DNA of 64,000 nucleotides from Helicobacter pylori (GTDB lineage Bacteria; Campylobacterota; Campylobacteria; Campylobacterales; Helicobacteraceae): NCBI RefSeq assembly GCF_001653475.1, contig NZ_CP011487.1, positions 558,001 to 622,000 of the forward strand, read 5' to 3'. Shown piece by piece: positions 1 to 8,693 of this stretch (position 1 is its first letter; each line of letters starts with the position of its first letter). The notes under the pieces were generated by a model. It saw only the letters and a program-made list of their open reading frames with translations, ran no database searches and was not told where the DNA came from. The position numbers and the translations under genes were made by a program.

Positions 1-938
1 ATCGCATGCACTTTTTGCAACACTTCTCCAAACCCGCTAGCCACTAACATCACAAAAGCGATAAACGCCATCATTTTCACGCTATCATCCATAAGCGAGT
101 CTGTTTCTTTAAACTTAATGCCACGACCCAGTAAGATGATCGCTAACGCTAAAAAGGCGGCTAAGGGCATAGAATCGGTGGCTAATTGGATCGCAAACGC
201 CACGATAATCCCTATAAAAGTCAAATAGTCATGGTAGTTTAATTGGAGCGAATCGTAACTTTCTATATTAAAAGATTTTTCTTTGTAGTGTCTGGGTTTT
301 TTGTATAGCGTTAATACGGCAACAAGCAGCCCAACAACCATCGCTAACCCTGCTATCCACATCACTCCTGTGATTTGCGCTAGGGTAGCGCTAACGCCAT
401 TAGCTTTTAATTGCTCTAAAATGGTGGTTTGAAAAATCAAGCCAAACCCTACAGGAAGCACCAAGTAGGGGGCTTGCAAGCCAAAGGTTAAAGCGCAAGC
501 GACCGCTCTTCTATCCAATTCCAGCCGGTTCATTAAATGCAAAAGAGGGGGGATTAAAATAGGGATAAAAGCGATATGCACCGGCACTAAATTTTGCGAA
601 AAACATGCGATGAAAGCGATCAAAAAGCAAAAAGTGGATCGCTTGTAATTCATTAAGCCTATTAATTTACTCAAAGCGACTTTAATGAGATTGCTTTTAG
701 CGATCGCTACCGCTAAAGCCCCTAAAAGGATGTAGCTTAAAGCGATGTTTAAATTGCCTTTCATGCCATCTATCATTGCATTAAAACTCTCCGTGATCCC
801 AAGCCCTCCCATAAGTCCTGCTATGAGAGTCGCGCTAATCATAGAAAGCATGACATTGAGCCTTAAAAGGCTAAGAACGCACATGCAAATGATAGCCACA
901 AAGGCAGGATTGCTCCATATAGAGCTATTTTCTAGCAT
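1..938 (-). CDS. Na+/H+ antiporter-like integral membrane protein, 3' end cut by window edge
   Basis: I translated the minus strand from an ATG at 936-938. It gives about 312 residues of almost continuous hydrophobic helices and runs off the window start without a stop. A perfect AAGGAG lies 6 bases upstream of the ATG, which supports this start. The alternation of long hydrophobic segments with short Lys/Arg loops resembles the NhaC/antiporter-like permeases that H. pylori carries at this position (HP0758 from memory). The substrate cannot be read from the sequence. It follows the aguB gene in the same direction, with an inverted repeat between them. The family call is moderate; that it is a polytopic inner-membrane protein is clear. 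Confidence 0.75.
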   Translation of the reverse strand, partial: MLENSSIWSNPAFVAIICMCVLSLLRLNVMLSMISATLIAGLMGGLGITESFNAMIDGMKGNLNIALSYILLGALAVAIAKSNLIKVALSKLIGLMNYKRSTFCFLIAFIACFSQNLVPVHIAFIPILIPPLLHLMNRLELDRRAVACALTFGLQAPYLVLPVGFGLIFQTTILEQLKANGVSATLAQITGVMWIAGLAMVVGLLVAVLTLYKKPRHYKEKSFNIESYDSLQLNYHDYLTFIGIIVAFAIQLATDSMPLAAFLALAIILLGRGIKFKETDSLMDDSVKMMAFIAFVMLVASGFGEVLQKVHA

Positions 939-966
939 TTTTGCTCCTTGTTAAAATAAAAATACC

Positions 967-1008
967 GTGCAAAAATGATAGAATTTTTGCACTTGTTTAG
1001 TGCAAAAA
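967..1008. promoter_or_regulatory. Inverted repeat plus third half-site between aguB and the antiporter gene
   Basis: GTGCAAAAAT (967-976) and ATTTTTGCAC (983-992) are perfect 10-bp inverted arms with a 6-base loop. A third copy, GTGCAAAAA, lies at 1000-1008. It sits 29 bases or more upstream of the antiporter ATG. It could be a weak terminator for aguB or an operator for the transporter. The extra half-site favours protein binding, but this is inference. Confidence 0.4.
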
Positions 1009-1068
1009 ACCGCATCTACCATGTTTAATCCTTTCTATAACCTTAATTTCTAATTTTAAATTGACTGA

Positions 1069-1947
1069 TTAAATATAGCGTTTCAACAAATCGTTATAAA
1101 AATCAATGCGTCTGTCTCTCAAAAACGGCCACATTCGGCGCACTTCTTCGGTGCGTTCTAAATCAATTTCCGCATACAAAATTTCTTCTTTATCGCTCGC
1201 TTTAGCTAAAAATTCGCCCAAAGCCCCCACCACAAAACTAGAGCCAAAAAAAGTAATGCCCCCCTTAATCACGCCGCTGGGATCTAACTCTACGCCCACT
1301 CTGTTAGTCGCAATCAAAGGCAAGCCATTAGCGATCGCATGCCCTCTTTGGATAGTCTCCCATGCGTTTTGCTGACGCTTTTTTTCTTCATTAGAGTCTT
1401 CTTCTAAAAACCCTATCGCGCTAGGATAGATTAAAATTTCTGCCCCTTTTAAAGCCATAATTCTTGCTGCTTCAGGATACCATTGATCCCAACACACCAT
1501 AAGCCCTAATTTGCCCACGCTTGTAACAATAGGCTCAAAGCCCAAATCCCCCGGCGTGAAATAAAATTTTTCATAAAACCCTGGGTCATCAGGAATGTGC
1601 ATTTTGCGATACACTCCAGCGATTGATCCATCTTTTTCAAACACGACAGCACTATTGTGATACAACCCTTTAGTGCGCTTTTCAAATAAAGAAGCAATCA
1701 ACACCACTTGAAATTTTTGAGCTAAAGCGCTAAAAAAAGCCTTATCTTCTTCAAAATATTCGCCCAAATCAAAAAATTTAGGGTTTTCGCTCTGGCAAAA
1801 ATAACTATAAGGGTTTAATTCTTGCAACACCACTAAATTGGTTTTAGGGTGTTTTTTTAGCGCTTGTTCAAGCAAGTTCGCTGTATGCTCTATGGTTTTT
1901 TTTCTAGAGCCGCAATAGGCATGCTGGAGGACGCTCGTGCAAATCAT
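1069..1947 (-). CDS. aguB: N-carbamoylputrescine amidase (carbon-nitrogen hydrolase)
   Basis: The 292-residue cytosolic enzyme of the nitrilase superfamily would hydrolyse N-carbamoylputrescine to putrescine, CO2 and ammonia, the last step of the agmatine route to polyamines. The Glu-Lys-Cys triad is visible: the Glu in LQELN (about residue 43), the Lys in YRKMHIPDDPGFYEK, and the Cys in MVCWDQWYPE. The long HIPDDPGFYEK-type loop and full length match AguB rather than general nitrilases. The older name for this gene is beta-alanine synthase homolog. Its ATG lies 3 bases after the stop of the acidic small protein upstream, so the two are probably cotranscribed. The partner AguA is not in this window. 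Confidence 0.88.
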   Translation of the reverse strand: MICTSVLQHAYCGSRKKTIEHTANLLEQALKKHPKTNLVVLQELNPYSYFCQSENPKFFDLGEYFEEDKAFFSALAQKFQVVLIASLFEKRTKGLYHNSAVVFEKDGSIAGVYRKMHIPDDPGFYEKFYFTPGDLGFEPIVTSVGKLGLMVCWDQWYPEAARIMALKGAEILIYPSAIGFLEEDSNEEKKRQQNAWETIQRGHAIANGLPLIATNRVGVELDPSGVIKGGITFFGSSFVVGALGEFLAKASDKEEILYAEIDLERTEEVRRMWPFLRDRRIDFYNDLLKRYI

Positions 1948-1950
1948 TTT

Positions 1951-2097
1951 TCACTCTTCTTCATAATCAGAGTTAAAGTCTTCATAATCGTCATCATCAT
2001 AGACATTCTTATAATCCCCATACTCTTCATATTCTTCTTCAAAGCCCTCTAATTCTTCTTCTCCAAAATCTTCCAATTCGTCTTCGTAATCTTTCAT
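1951..2097 (-). CDS. Very acidic small protein
   Basis: The 48-residue protein starts at the ATG at 2097, which has GGAAGTGGA just upstream. A longer frame to 2154 would reach into the upstream tcdA gene. More than half of the residues are Asp or Glu, interspersed with Tyr, and there are no hydrophobic stretches. Such a chain should be disordered and might bind cations or a basic partner. No family is recognised. It is packed tightly between the ThiF-like gene and aguB on the same strand, so it is likely translated from their mRNA. Confidence 0.65.
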   Translation of the reverse strand: MKDYEDELEDFGEEELEGFEEEYEEYGDYKNVYDDDDYEDFNSDYEEE

Positions 2098-2125
2098 TCC
2101 ACTTCCTTTTATTGTTGGTAATACC

Positions 2126-2785
2126 TTATTTGATAATGTCTTGCACGACTTCACTCGCTATTTGCAAACCAAAACTCGCCGTAACCGCATTAAAACTCCC
2201 AAGCTCTATGCAATGCGGAACTTCAGGGCTAAAAACCACTTTAAAATCCCCTTTAAAACGGCGTTTTTTTAAAAAATCCCTAAATTTACGCCCGAATTTA
2301 TCGCCATAGCTTTCCCAAACGCTCCCCACTTGGATGTGTTTAGGGTTCAAGCGTTTCGCACTCCCCATAGAGCTGATGAATTTCCCATAAGCGAAATTTT
2401 GACACTTTATCGCTAAGCTCGTTTTAATAGGCAAATCGTCCATGCAATCTAAAATGTAATCATAATCTCTAAAATTAAATGAATTTAAAAACGCTTCATC
2501 TACATGCAAATTCAAAGCTTGAATGCCCTTATAGAGATCTTGCAACACCAACACTTTAGATTCTCCTATCCTTTCTGATCCGATTTGGCGGTTTTGATTG
2601 GTAACATCAAACACATCTTTATCAATGATAGTGATTTGCCCTATCCCTACACGATACAAAGCGTCTAGCGCAAAGCCCCCAACACCACCAACGCCACAGA
2701 TTAAAACCCTTTGTCGGCCGATTTTTTTAAAATCGTTTTTAAACAACCACCTTATGCGCGTGAATCTATCTATGGGTTCAGACAA
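2126..2785 (-). CDS. tcdA: ThiF/MoeB-family E1-like enzyme, probable tRNA t6A dehydratase
   Basis: The 219-residue protein has the E1-like Rossmann fold. It shows GVGGVGG near residue 31, then IIDKDVFDVTNQNRQ (nucleotide and Mg binding, Arg finger region), and a LDCMDD acidic segment. Length and the DxxxxxNxNRQ motif fit the TcdA/CsdL group, which uses ATP to cyclise t6A of tRNA to ct6A. It lacks the Cys-pair zinc site of MoeB, and the old annotation is molybdopterin or thiamine biosynthesis. The exact substrate is inferred from family resemblance. It lies between fliT and the acidic small protein, all on the minus strand. Confidence 0.75.
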   Translation of the reverse strand: MSEPIDRFTRIRWLFKNDFKKIGRQRVLICGVGGVGGFALDALYRVGIGQITIIDKDVFDVTNQNRQIGSERIGESKVLVLQDLYKGIQALNLHVDEAFLNSFNFRDYDYILDCMDDLPIKTSLAIKCQNFAYGKFISSMGSAKRLNPKHIQVGSVWESYGDKFGRKFRDFLKKRRFKGDFKVVFSPEVPHCIELGSFNAVTASFGLQIASEVVQDIIK

Positions 2786-2838
2786 CCTTTAGCCTTCAAT
2801 AAAAATAGTGCTTTTATTGTATCGTAGTTTAAAAAATC

Positions 2839-3078
2839 TTAAGACAAAAATTTTTGAATCTTCTTAGCCTTATGCATTTGCGATTGCAGTTCTTCTTTTT
2901 CTTTTTCTAATAATTCAATGCTTTGGGCGATCATTTCCTTAAGGCTTAAAAGCGTGTCTAAATCCAGGCTTTTTATTTGCTCTAAAGAAAGGCACTCTAT
3001 CAATGAAAAGGCCTGCTTAGAATCTTTTTTAATGAGAGCGATTTTAAAGGAATCTAATAACATGTTAGGTGAGTTCAT
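2839..3078 (-). CDS. fliT: FliT-like flagellar export chaperone
   Basis: The 79-residue, highly charged, helical protein overlaps the end of fliS by 14 bases. In flagellar operons the small helical protein after fliS is FliT, which chaperones FliD. Sequence similarity to enteric FliT is weak, so the call rests on size, predicted all-helical nature (LLEKEKEELQSQMHKAKK coiled-coil tail) and gene order fliD-fliS-fliT. Confidence 0.6.
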   Translation of the reverse strand: MNSPNMLLDSFKIALIKKDSKQAFSLIECLSLEQIKSLDLDTLLSLKEMIAQSIELLEKEKEELQSQMHKAKKIQKFLS

Positions 3079-3445
3079 CCGAATGGATTTCCCTCCATGC
3101 TTCTAACAACCCCCTAGCCACATTCAACACCAAATCAATCTTACTCGCATCATTTTCCACATTGGCCTGCGTTAAAACTTTGATTTGATGGGTGTATAAG
3201 CCGGTAAGATACACCGCCACTTCCCCCCCTTTTTCATAATCTAAAATATTCAACAATTCCGTGAAAATATCCGTAACCCTGTTAATATAATAAATCTTTT
3301 TTTCAATGTCTTCATTTTCAATACAGCGTTTGGCTTGTGAAGAAAATCTTAAAATCCCTTCATAAAGCATTTCAATGAGTTTTGCCGGGGATTCCACACT
3401 CACTCGGTTATGCTGGTAGACTTGATAAGCGTTAGCGTATTGCAT
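3065..3445 (-). CDS. fliS: Flagellin export chaperone FliS
   Basis: The 126-residue cytosolic chaperone keeps flagellin from polymerising before export. Diagnostic parts are the start (YANAYQVYQHNRVSVESPAKLIEMLYEGIL) with the conserved Tyr-rich N terminus and SPxKLIxMLYEG motif, and the central INRVTDIFTELLNILDYEKGGEVA segment. The length is typical. It lies 41 bases downstream of fliD and overlaps fliT, so it belongs to the flaG operon. Confidence 0.95.
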   Translation of the reverse strand: MQYANAYQVYQHNRVSVESPAKLIEMLYEGILRFSSQAKRCIENEDIEKKIYYINRVTDIFTELLNILDYEKGGEVAVYLTGLYTHQIKVLTQANVENDASKIDLVLNVARGLLEAWREIHSDELT

Positions 3446-3486
3446 AATATTCCTTTAACCTTTAAAATTGATAACTTTCTGTTTTT

Positions 3487-5544
3487 TTAATTCTTTTTAG
3501 CCGCCGCTTGATCGATCATCATTTGCACGGAATTGAATTTTTGATTGGCTTTAGAAATTTGGCTATCATAAGCCGCAAAGCGTTCCGCCATGATGTTGTA
3601 GCGGGTTTTTAAAAGCTCTTGAGCGTTTTCTTTGTCTTTGGTTAGGCTTTTAGCGTCTCTGTCTAGGGAATCTTCATAAATCTTTAATTTAGCGTTCCCT
3701 CCATCTATGAGATTAGCGATGACTTGATTGAATTTAGAAAAAATACCCTCTTGGTGGATTTCTCTACCCCCCATATCCTTGCTATCGCTCCCATAGAAAA
3801 AATCTTGAGTCGCTTTAGGATTAGAATTTAGCGCGCTACTCAATTTAGCCTCATTTAAACTCATCACGCCTTTATCGTCTAAGCTAAGCCCGTATTTCAT
3901 CAAGCTTTCTACCCCATTATCCGTATGCACGCTATAAGAAAACACATTATTAAGAGAAGATCGAATCGCGCGAATATCGCCCACGCCGTTAAAAATCCCA
4001 GCGATTTTAGTGTCAGCGTCATAACGGGTGTCTTCGTCTAGTTTAGGGATAAGCTCATTATAGGCTTTGACAAATTCAGTAAGGCTGTCTATAACGGCTT
4101 GATTGTCTCTGCTCACGCTGATAATGGCAGGTTTATTAGGCTCTGTGGTTTGCTCTAAAGTGATATTAACCCCGCTAATCACATCATTGACCTCATTAGT
4201 GGGGCGTGTGATGCTCACTCCATTATAAGTGAATTGCGAATCGCTCGCTTTTTGTAAATTTTTAGACATAAAAAGCGTGTCTTGTGAAGCTTCATAAGAT
4301 TGCACCATGCCAGCACTCAAACCCAAATCCTTCAAACTAGCCTTGCCTAAAGCGTCCTCGCCCTTAATCGTTAGCATCCCGGTTTTAGAATTGATCACAA
4401 GCTTGCCTTCGGCGTTCTTAAACGCATTCAAGCCTTCTTTAGCGTTAATCGCTTGAACGATAGCGTCTGTGTTTTCTTCGCTTGTGTTGCTCTCTTTGGT
4501 TAAAGCGTTCAAATCCAGTTTTTGGCCATTCAAGCTAACCACCCCTTCTAATTTACCCTCTTTTATTGTGCGAGAGCTTTTTAATAAATCGCTTTCTTGG
4601 GTGGTGGTTTGCAAAAACCCAAGCTCTTTAGCCTTACTCCCTTTAACTTCAATGTTTCCCCCACGCCTGTCATTAATGATTAAAGAATCCCCTCCATGAA
4701 GAGTGTCTATAGAAATATCCCCATTAGCGATCAAATCTTTAAAATTAGGGTCATTTTCTAAAGCCTGCTCTATCGCTTTTTGGATCGCTGTGTTTTTTTG
4801 TTTGATAGAAGCGCTTTCAGGGAGTTCTAGCATAATGGGGACTTCATGCATGCTCCCATCAGCCCCCTTTAAATTCAAACTCACTTCACTTTTTCCGCTC
4901 CCATCAACCCCCAAAGAAAGGGCGTTTTTGTTAGTGAGCGTGGATTGGAGGTGTGATCCAAAATAGATGCGGTTGTCTTCACCGGTGTTTTTGGTATTCA
5001 CCATTAATTGGTAGGGGTCATTCCCTCCTGTTTTCATCACAATGCCCATCACTTCGCCATTGGTAGCGTCCGTGATGCTTTGAGCCACATCGCCTAAAGT
5101 CATTCCTGCTTTAATATTAACGGCGTAATCCTTGTTTTGCGTGTAAAACTTGAGCGTGGTATCCACTTGGCTAAAAATATCGTCTCTTGAAGAAAATTTC
5201 GCCCCCAATTCGTTAATGTCGCCTTGCGCTAAATTTTGCACATCCACTTTAATATCTTGAATAGGCACGCCAGCCCCCACGCTCGCGCTCAACGCATCGC
5301 CTGTAACATTGCTTTTCCTGCTGATATAAGTGGAATAATCTGAAAGCGTTTTAACCGGGCCTTTTAGAGAGGAAAGGAGCGTTTTAATTTCTACAAGGGC
5401 TTTTTGTTTTTCAACATTTTGTTCCATTTTCTTGTCTAAAGGGGCGATTAACGCTTTTTCATCGGCATCCTTAAGCTTGTCAATCACATCGTAATTCAAA
5501 ACCTTACTGCCAAGCCCTAATGAGCTTAATGAACCTATTGCCAT
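3487..5544 (-). CDS. fliD: Flagellar filament cap protein FliD (HAP2)
   Basis: The 685-residue protein caps the growing filament and helps flagellin fold at the tip. The FliD N-terminal domain (GLGSKVLNYDVIDKLKDADE onward) and C-terminal coiled-coil end (YDSQISKANQKFNSVQMMIDQ) are evident. The long central section forms the exposed leg and head domains, which vary between species. There is no signal peptide, as expected for a type III exported protein. It is 30 bases downstream of flaG. Length matches other H. pylori FliD. Confidence 0.97.
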   Translation of the reverse strand: MAIGSLSSLGLGSKVLNYDVIDKLKDADEKALIAPLDKKMEQNVEKQKALVEIKTLLSSLKGPVKTLSDYSTYISRKSNVTGDALSASVGAGVPIQDIKVDVQNLAQGDINELGAKFSSRDDIFSQVDTTLKFYTQNKDYAVNIKAGMTLGDVAQSITDATNGEVMGIVMKTGGNDPYQLMVNTKNTGEDNRIYFGSHLQSTLTNKNALSLGVDGSGKSEVSLNLKGADGSMHEVPIMLELPESASIKQKNTAIQKAIEQALENDPNFKDLIANGDISIDTLHGGDSLIINDRRGGNIEVKGSKAKELGFLQTTTQESDLLKSSRTIKEGKLEGVVSLNGQKLDLNALTKESNTSEENTDAIVQAINAKEGLNAFKNAEGKLVINSKTGMLTIKGEDALGKASLKDLGLSAGMVQSYEASQDTLFMSKNLQKASDSQFTYNGVSITRPTNEVNDVISGVNITLEQTTEPNKPAIISVSRDNQAVIDSLTEFVKAYNELIPKLDEDTRYDADTKIAGIFNGVGDIRAIRSSLNNVFSYSVHTDNGVESLMKYGLSLDDKGVMSLNEAKLSSALNSNPKATQDFFYGSDSKDMGGREIHQEGIFSKFNQVIANLIDGGNAKLKIYEDSLDRDAKSLTKDKENAQELLKTRYNIMAERFAAYDSQISKANQKFNSVQMMIDQAAAKKN

Positions 5545-5574
5545 GTTTTACCTCTAAACTTTCAAAACTTTTGA

Positions 5575-5934
5575 TTAGCCTTTTTTATCAAAGATAATGC
5601 CTATCACATCGCGCATTCTTTGCATAAGCTCCACGGCTTCTTTAGAGGGTATTTCTCTTAGCACCTTATCCCCATTAGCGTCTTTAACTGAAACCACTAA
5701 CCCTTTGATCGTATCGTTATAACTAAAATTAATATCCGTGCCAATACGCTTCATTTCTTCATTCAGACGCTCGCTCAATAATTCTAGCTTGGGTTTGTAT
5801 TGATCAGGGTCTATCGTTGTTTTAGATTCATCAATAGTGTTTATAGTATTTGTGCGACTGATCTCTTTTGTAGGGGTTGTTTGAACGCTTGTGTGAGATG
5901 TGGGAATCCCAATCCCTTGAACTTCATTGACCAT
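5575..5934 (-). CDS. flaG: FlaG-family flagellar protein
   Basis: The 119-residue protein has a disordered Thr/Ser-rich N terminus and a conserved FlaG C-terminal domain (LNEEMKRIGTDINFSYND, then VVSVKDANGDKVLREIPSKEA). FlaG limits filament length in relatives. The ATG at 5932-5934 is chosen because GGAGG sits 5 bases upstream; a TTG four codons earlier overlaps that ribosome site. It is the first gene after the FliA-type promoter at 6004-6030. Confidence 0.93.
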   Translation of the reverse strand: MVNEVQGIGIPTSHTSVQTTPTKEISRTNTINTIDESKTTIDPDQYKPKLELLSERLNEEMKRIGTDINFSYNDTIKGLVVSVKDANGDKVLREIPSKEAVELMQRMRDVIGIIFDKKG

Positions 5935-6003
5935 AAAAACCTCCAAATTTTTCCATGCCTACAAGTATAATTATTTATTTTGTTTGCATAAACTCTTTAG
6001 CCA

Positions 6004-6030
6004 ATATCGGCAATAAAAATGATTTGTTAA
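6004..6030 (-). promoter_or_regulatory. FliA (sigma-28) type promoter of flaG-fliD-fliS-fliT
   Basis: On the minus strand GCCGATAT (6004-6011) matches the sigma-28 -10 consensus GCCGATAA at 7 of 8 positions. A TTAA lies 15 bases further upstream (6027-6030) where TAAA is expected. The -10 lies about 70 bases before the flaG ATG. The -35 is weak, which is common in H. pylori. The stop of the upstream EnvC-like gene is at 6034, so the promoter fills the gap. Confidence 0.7.
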
Positions 6031-6033
6031 ATC

Positions 6034-7236
6034 TTAATTGCGCACGATGAGTTCTAAGGGGTTAATGTGTTTTTCTTTCATGGTCACTTCAAAGCCCAAG
6101 CGTTGATCAATGCGCCCTAAAACATAGCCTTTTTGGATCCGCATGCCGCTTTTAATGGTGGGGGCGATTTTATCCAATTGAGAATAAATCGTGCGGATGC
6201 CATTTTTATGCTCAATGATAACGACTTTTTTAAGCATGTTGATTTCTTTAGCGAACACGATTTTCCCGTCTAAAACATTACGCACCAAAGCGTTTGGGGT
6301 TTTTGACACTAGTGTAATAGACTCGCTAAAAATTTTTAAATTATAAACCGGATCAATATAAGGGCCAAATTTTTGCACCACTTCATAATCGTTCAAAGGG
6401 GCGATCGTTTTTGGTCCGTTATAGCTCGTGGTGTTGATATTTTGATAAGAGCTCGCTACTTGTTTGACTTCTAAGGCTTGAGAAGATTTTTTCAAACTGA
6501 CTTTTTCTTCATTTTCTCTATTTTGTTTGATGATATTTAAGCGTTTTAAAAGAGCGTTTAAATTCTGGCGTTCTTTTTCTAAAAGGGTTAATCGTTGGTT
6601 ATAGATCGCATAATCTTTTTGCATGCTCAAAATGAGCTTATCTTGTTCGGTTTGCAAGGATTTTAAGGTTGCTTCACGAGTTTTTTGCTCATCTATGACA
6701 GATGAGATTTTTTGAATGCTGCTTCTAACTTTTAAAGCTTGCGCGTTGAGATCCTTTTCTTCTTGGCTCAATTGCGACATTTTAGACAGAGTGCTTTGGT
6801 GCAAGTTTTCAAACGCTACTTGTAAAATAACATCATTAGAAGAGGCTAAATTCTGCCCCTTTAGGGCTTGTGAAAAAAGGAAATCCTGTAAAAGCGTATC
6901 AAACACCCTCTTTTGTAAAAATGATCGCTGTTTTTGCAAATGATCTAAAGACTTGCGGTAGTTGGTTAGGACTTTTTCTTGCGCCAAACTTTCGTTACGA
7001 TTTTTTTCAAGACTCTTTTTTAAGGCGGCCATTTGGCGCTCAATCTCAGCTTTTTGAAGCTCTTTAGAGCGGATCGCTTCGCCTAAAGAACTCAAACGGC
7101 TGTTCAATTGGTTTTTTTCTTCATGGGTTTTTTTCAAAAGGGTTTCTTTATGTTGAATATCTTTAGCAATATCGCTCACTTTTTGCGTGTTAGCTGATAG
7201 TAAGGCGGCTAATAAAAACACCCCTAATTTATGCAT
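6034..7236 (-). CDS. EnvC-like coiled-coil protein with degenerate M23 (LytM) domain
   Basis: The 400-residue protein has a short signal peptide (MHKLGVFLLAALLSA), then long coiled coils (about residues 20-250), then a C-terminal LytM fold (about 285-400). The zinc and catalytic residues of active M23 peptidases are missing: the HxxxD position reads FSESITL, YxHL reads YSQL, and HxHxE reads RLGFEV. This is the pattern of EnvC, which does not cut but activates cell-wall amidases under FtsEX control. It starts inside the end of ftsX (8-base overlap), which supports that role. The old annotation as an active peptidase is probably wrong. The amidase partner is not in the window. Confidence 0.8.
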   Translation of the reverse strand: MHKLGVFLLAALLSANTQKVSDIAKDIQHKETLLKKTHEEKNQLNSRLSSLGEAIRSKELQKAEIERQMAALKKSLEKNRNESLAQEKVLTNYRKSLDHLQKQRSFLQKRVFDTLLQDFLFSQALKGQNLASSNDVILQVAFENLHQSTLSKMSQLSQEEKDLNAQALKVRSSIQKISSVIDEQKTREATLKSLQTEQDKLILSMQKDYAIYNQRLTLLEKERQNLNALLKRLNIIKQNRENEEKVSLKKSSQALEVKQVASSYQNINTTSYNGPKTIAPLNDYEVVQKFGPYIDPVYNLKIFSESITLVSKTPNALVRNVLDGKIVFAKEINMLKKVVIIEHKNGIRTIYSQLDKIAPTIKSGMRIQKGYVLGRIDQRLGFEVTMKEKHINPLELIVRN

Positions 7237-8035
7237 GTCTAGTCCTCCAAGCTACAAGTAAAACAGAAACACATGAGACTACAAGGCTAAAAAGCAGTCC
7301 CCATAAAAAATGGTTTAAAACAAACGCGCCTCCTATAATACCCAAAGTATCCATCGTTTTTTCAAAACCTTTTTGCGAAGTGATATAGAGCATGAGCATG
7401 GGGGCTAAAAAACTAGCGATTAAAGAATCCACTAAAGCTATTTTATACAAAAACCCATTTTTAAAAGACACCGAAGCCCCTAATAAATCCATGATCTCTA
7501 ACCTCTCATGGTATTGATAGATCCAGATGCGGACTTGCTTAAACATCAATAAAACCGATAAGACAAAGACCACTAATGCAAAGATATAAATCGTGGCTTT
7601 AATAAAACTCAAGAGATCATACACTTGCATGTAAGTTTTGGCAAAGACTTCAACTTTTTGAACGCCAGGGATTTTGAGCAATTTTTCTTTAATGTTTTCT
7701 AAACGCTCTTGAGTAGGGAATGTAGAAAGTTGTAAAGAATAAAAAAAGGGTAAATTTTTTCTTAATTCCTTAAGCCCATCTGTGCCTAAAGTTTTTTGAA
7801 GAGGTCCTAAAGAATAATTAGGATCAATTTCTTTTAACGCCATGATTTCACTAAAATTTTGACGCAACAATTCCAATCCTAATTTTTGTGCACTAGCCAA
7901 CACAACCGAATAATCTTCAATCAATTTTTTTTCTTTCTGTTCTATCGCTTGATTGATAAACAACACGCACTCCAAGCTAAACAATAACGCTACTAGGGGA
8001 ATGATAAAGGCTAAATGCTTTTTAAGAGTATTCAT
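7229..8035 (-). CDS. ftsX: Cell division permease-like protein FtsX
   Basis: The 268-residue protein has one N-terminal membrane helix (AFIIPLVALLFSLECVLF), a periplasmic domain and three C-terminal helices, the FtsX plan. The ATG at 8035 is preferred because GGGG lies 6 bases before it; another in-frame ATG is four codons upstream at 8047. FtsX transmits ATP hydrolysis by FtsE to the periplasmic EnvC-like protein. It overlaps ftsE upstream and the EnvC-like gene downstream, so the three proteins are translationally coupled. Confidence 0.9.
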   Translation of the reverse strand: MNTLKKHLAFIIPLVALLFSLECVLFINQAIEQKEKKLIEDYSVVLASAQKLGLELLRQNFSEIMALKEIDPNYSLGPLQKTLGTDGLKELRKNLPFFYSLQLSTFPTQERLENIKEKLLKIPGVQKVEVFAKTYMQVYDLLSFIKATIYIFALVVFVLSVLLMFKQVRIWIYQYHERLEIMDLLGASVSFKNGFLYKIALVDSLIASFLAPMLMLYITSQKGFEKTMDTLGIIGGAFVLNHFLWGLLFSLVVSCVSVLLVAWRTRHA

Positions 8036-8693
8036 AAACTTCCCCATCTTCTATATAAAATTTTCGGTGATAAGTGCTAAAATTTTTAGGGAATTTGTGC
8101 GTAACCACCACGATCGTAGCGTTTAATTGCGTGTTCATACCCCTTAACAAGCTCCAGATTTTATCGCTAGAATAATCGTCTAAATTCCCGGTAGGCTCAT
8201 CGGCTAAAATGAGTTCAGGGCAGTTCGCCATAGCCCTAGCCATAGCCACTCGCTGTTGTTCGCCTCCGCTGAGTTCTTTGGGGTAGCGGTTAGCCTTATG
8301 GCGTAAATCAATATGCCCTAAAAGTTTTTCTAGCTGCAAATGGCATTCTTCTTTTTTGATTCCACAAATCACCATCGGTAGTTTGATGTTTTGCTCAATC
8401 GTGTAATCTTGGATCAATTTATAATCTTGGAAAACCACGCCAATGTTTTTGCGCAAATCTAAAATCGTTGATTTTGAAGCGTTATTCATGTTGATATTGC
8501 AAACTTCTAATTTACCGCTAAAAAGTTTTAAATCCCCATAGAACGAACGCAAAAGCGTGCTTTTACCGCTCCCGCTAGGCCCTGAAATGAACACAAAATC
8601 CTTCCGCTTGATGCGTAAATTAGCATGCTTAATGACCGGTTCGTTTTGCTGGTATTGCAAGCACAGATTATTCGCTGCGATGATCACACTCAT
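8022..8693 (-). CDS. ftsE: Cell division ATP-binding protein FtsE
   Basis: The 223-residue ABC ATPase has Walker [10 protein letters not shown] (about residue 38), the signature [14 protein letters not shown] and Walker [13 protein letters not shown]. The ATG at 8691-8693 shares one base with the trmB stop (TGATG) and has AAGGG upstream; the frame also contains a TTG directly before it. It is the cytosolic engine of FtsEX, which controls septal wall hydrolysis. Confidence 0.95.
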   Translation of the reverse strand: MSVIIAANNLCLQYQQNEPVIKHANLRIKRKDFVFISGPSGSGKSTLLRSFYGDLKLFSGKLEVCNINMNNASKSTILDLRKNIGVVFQDYKLIQDYTIEQNIKLPMVICGIKKEECHLQLEKLLGHIDLRHKANRYPKELSGGEQQRVAMARAMANCPELILADEPTGNLDDYSSDKIWSLLRGMNTQLNATIVVVTHKFPKNFSTYHRKFYIEDGEVYEYS

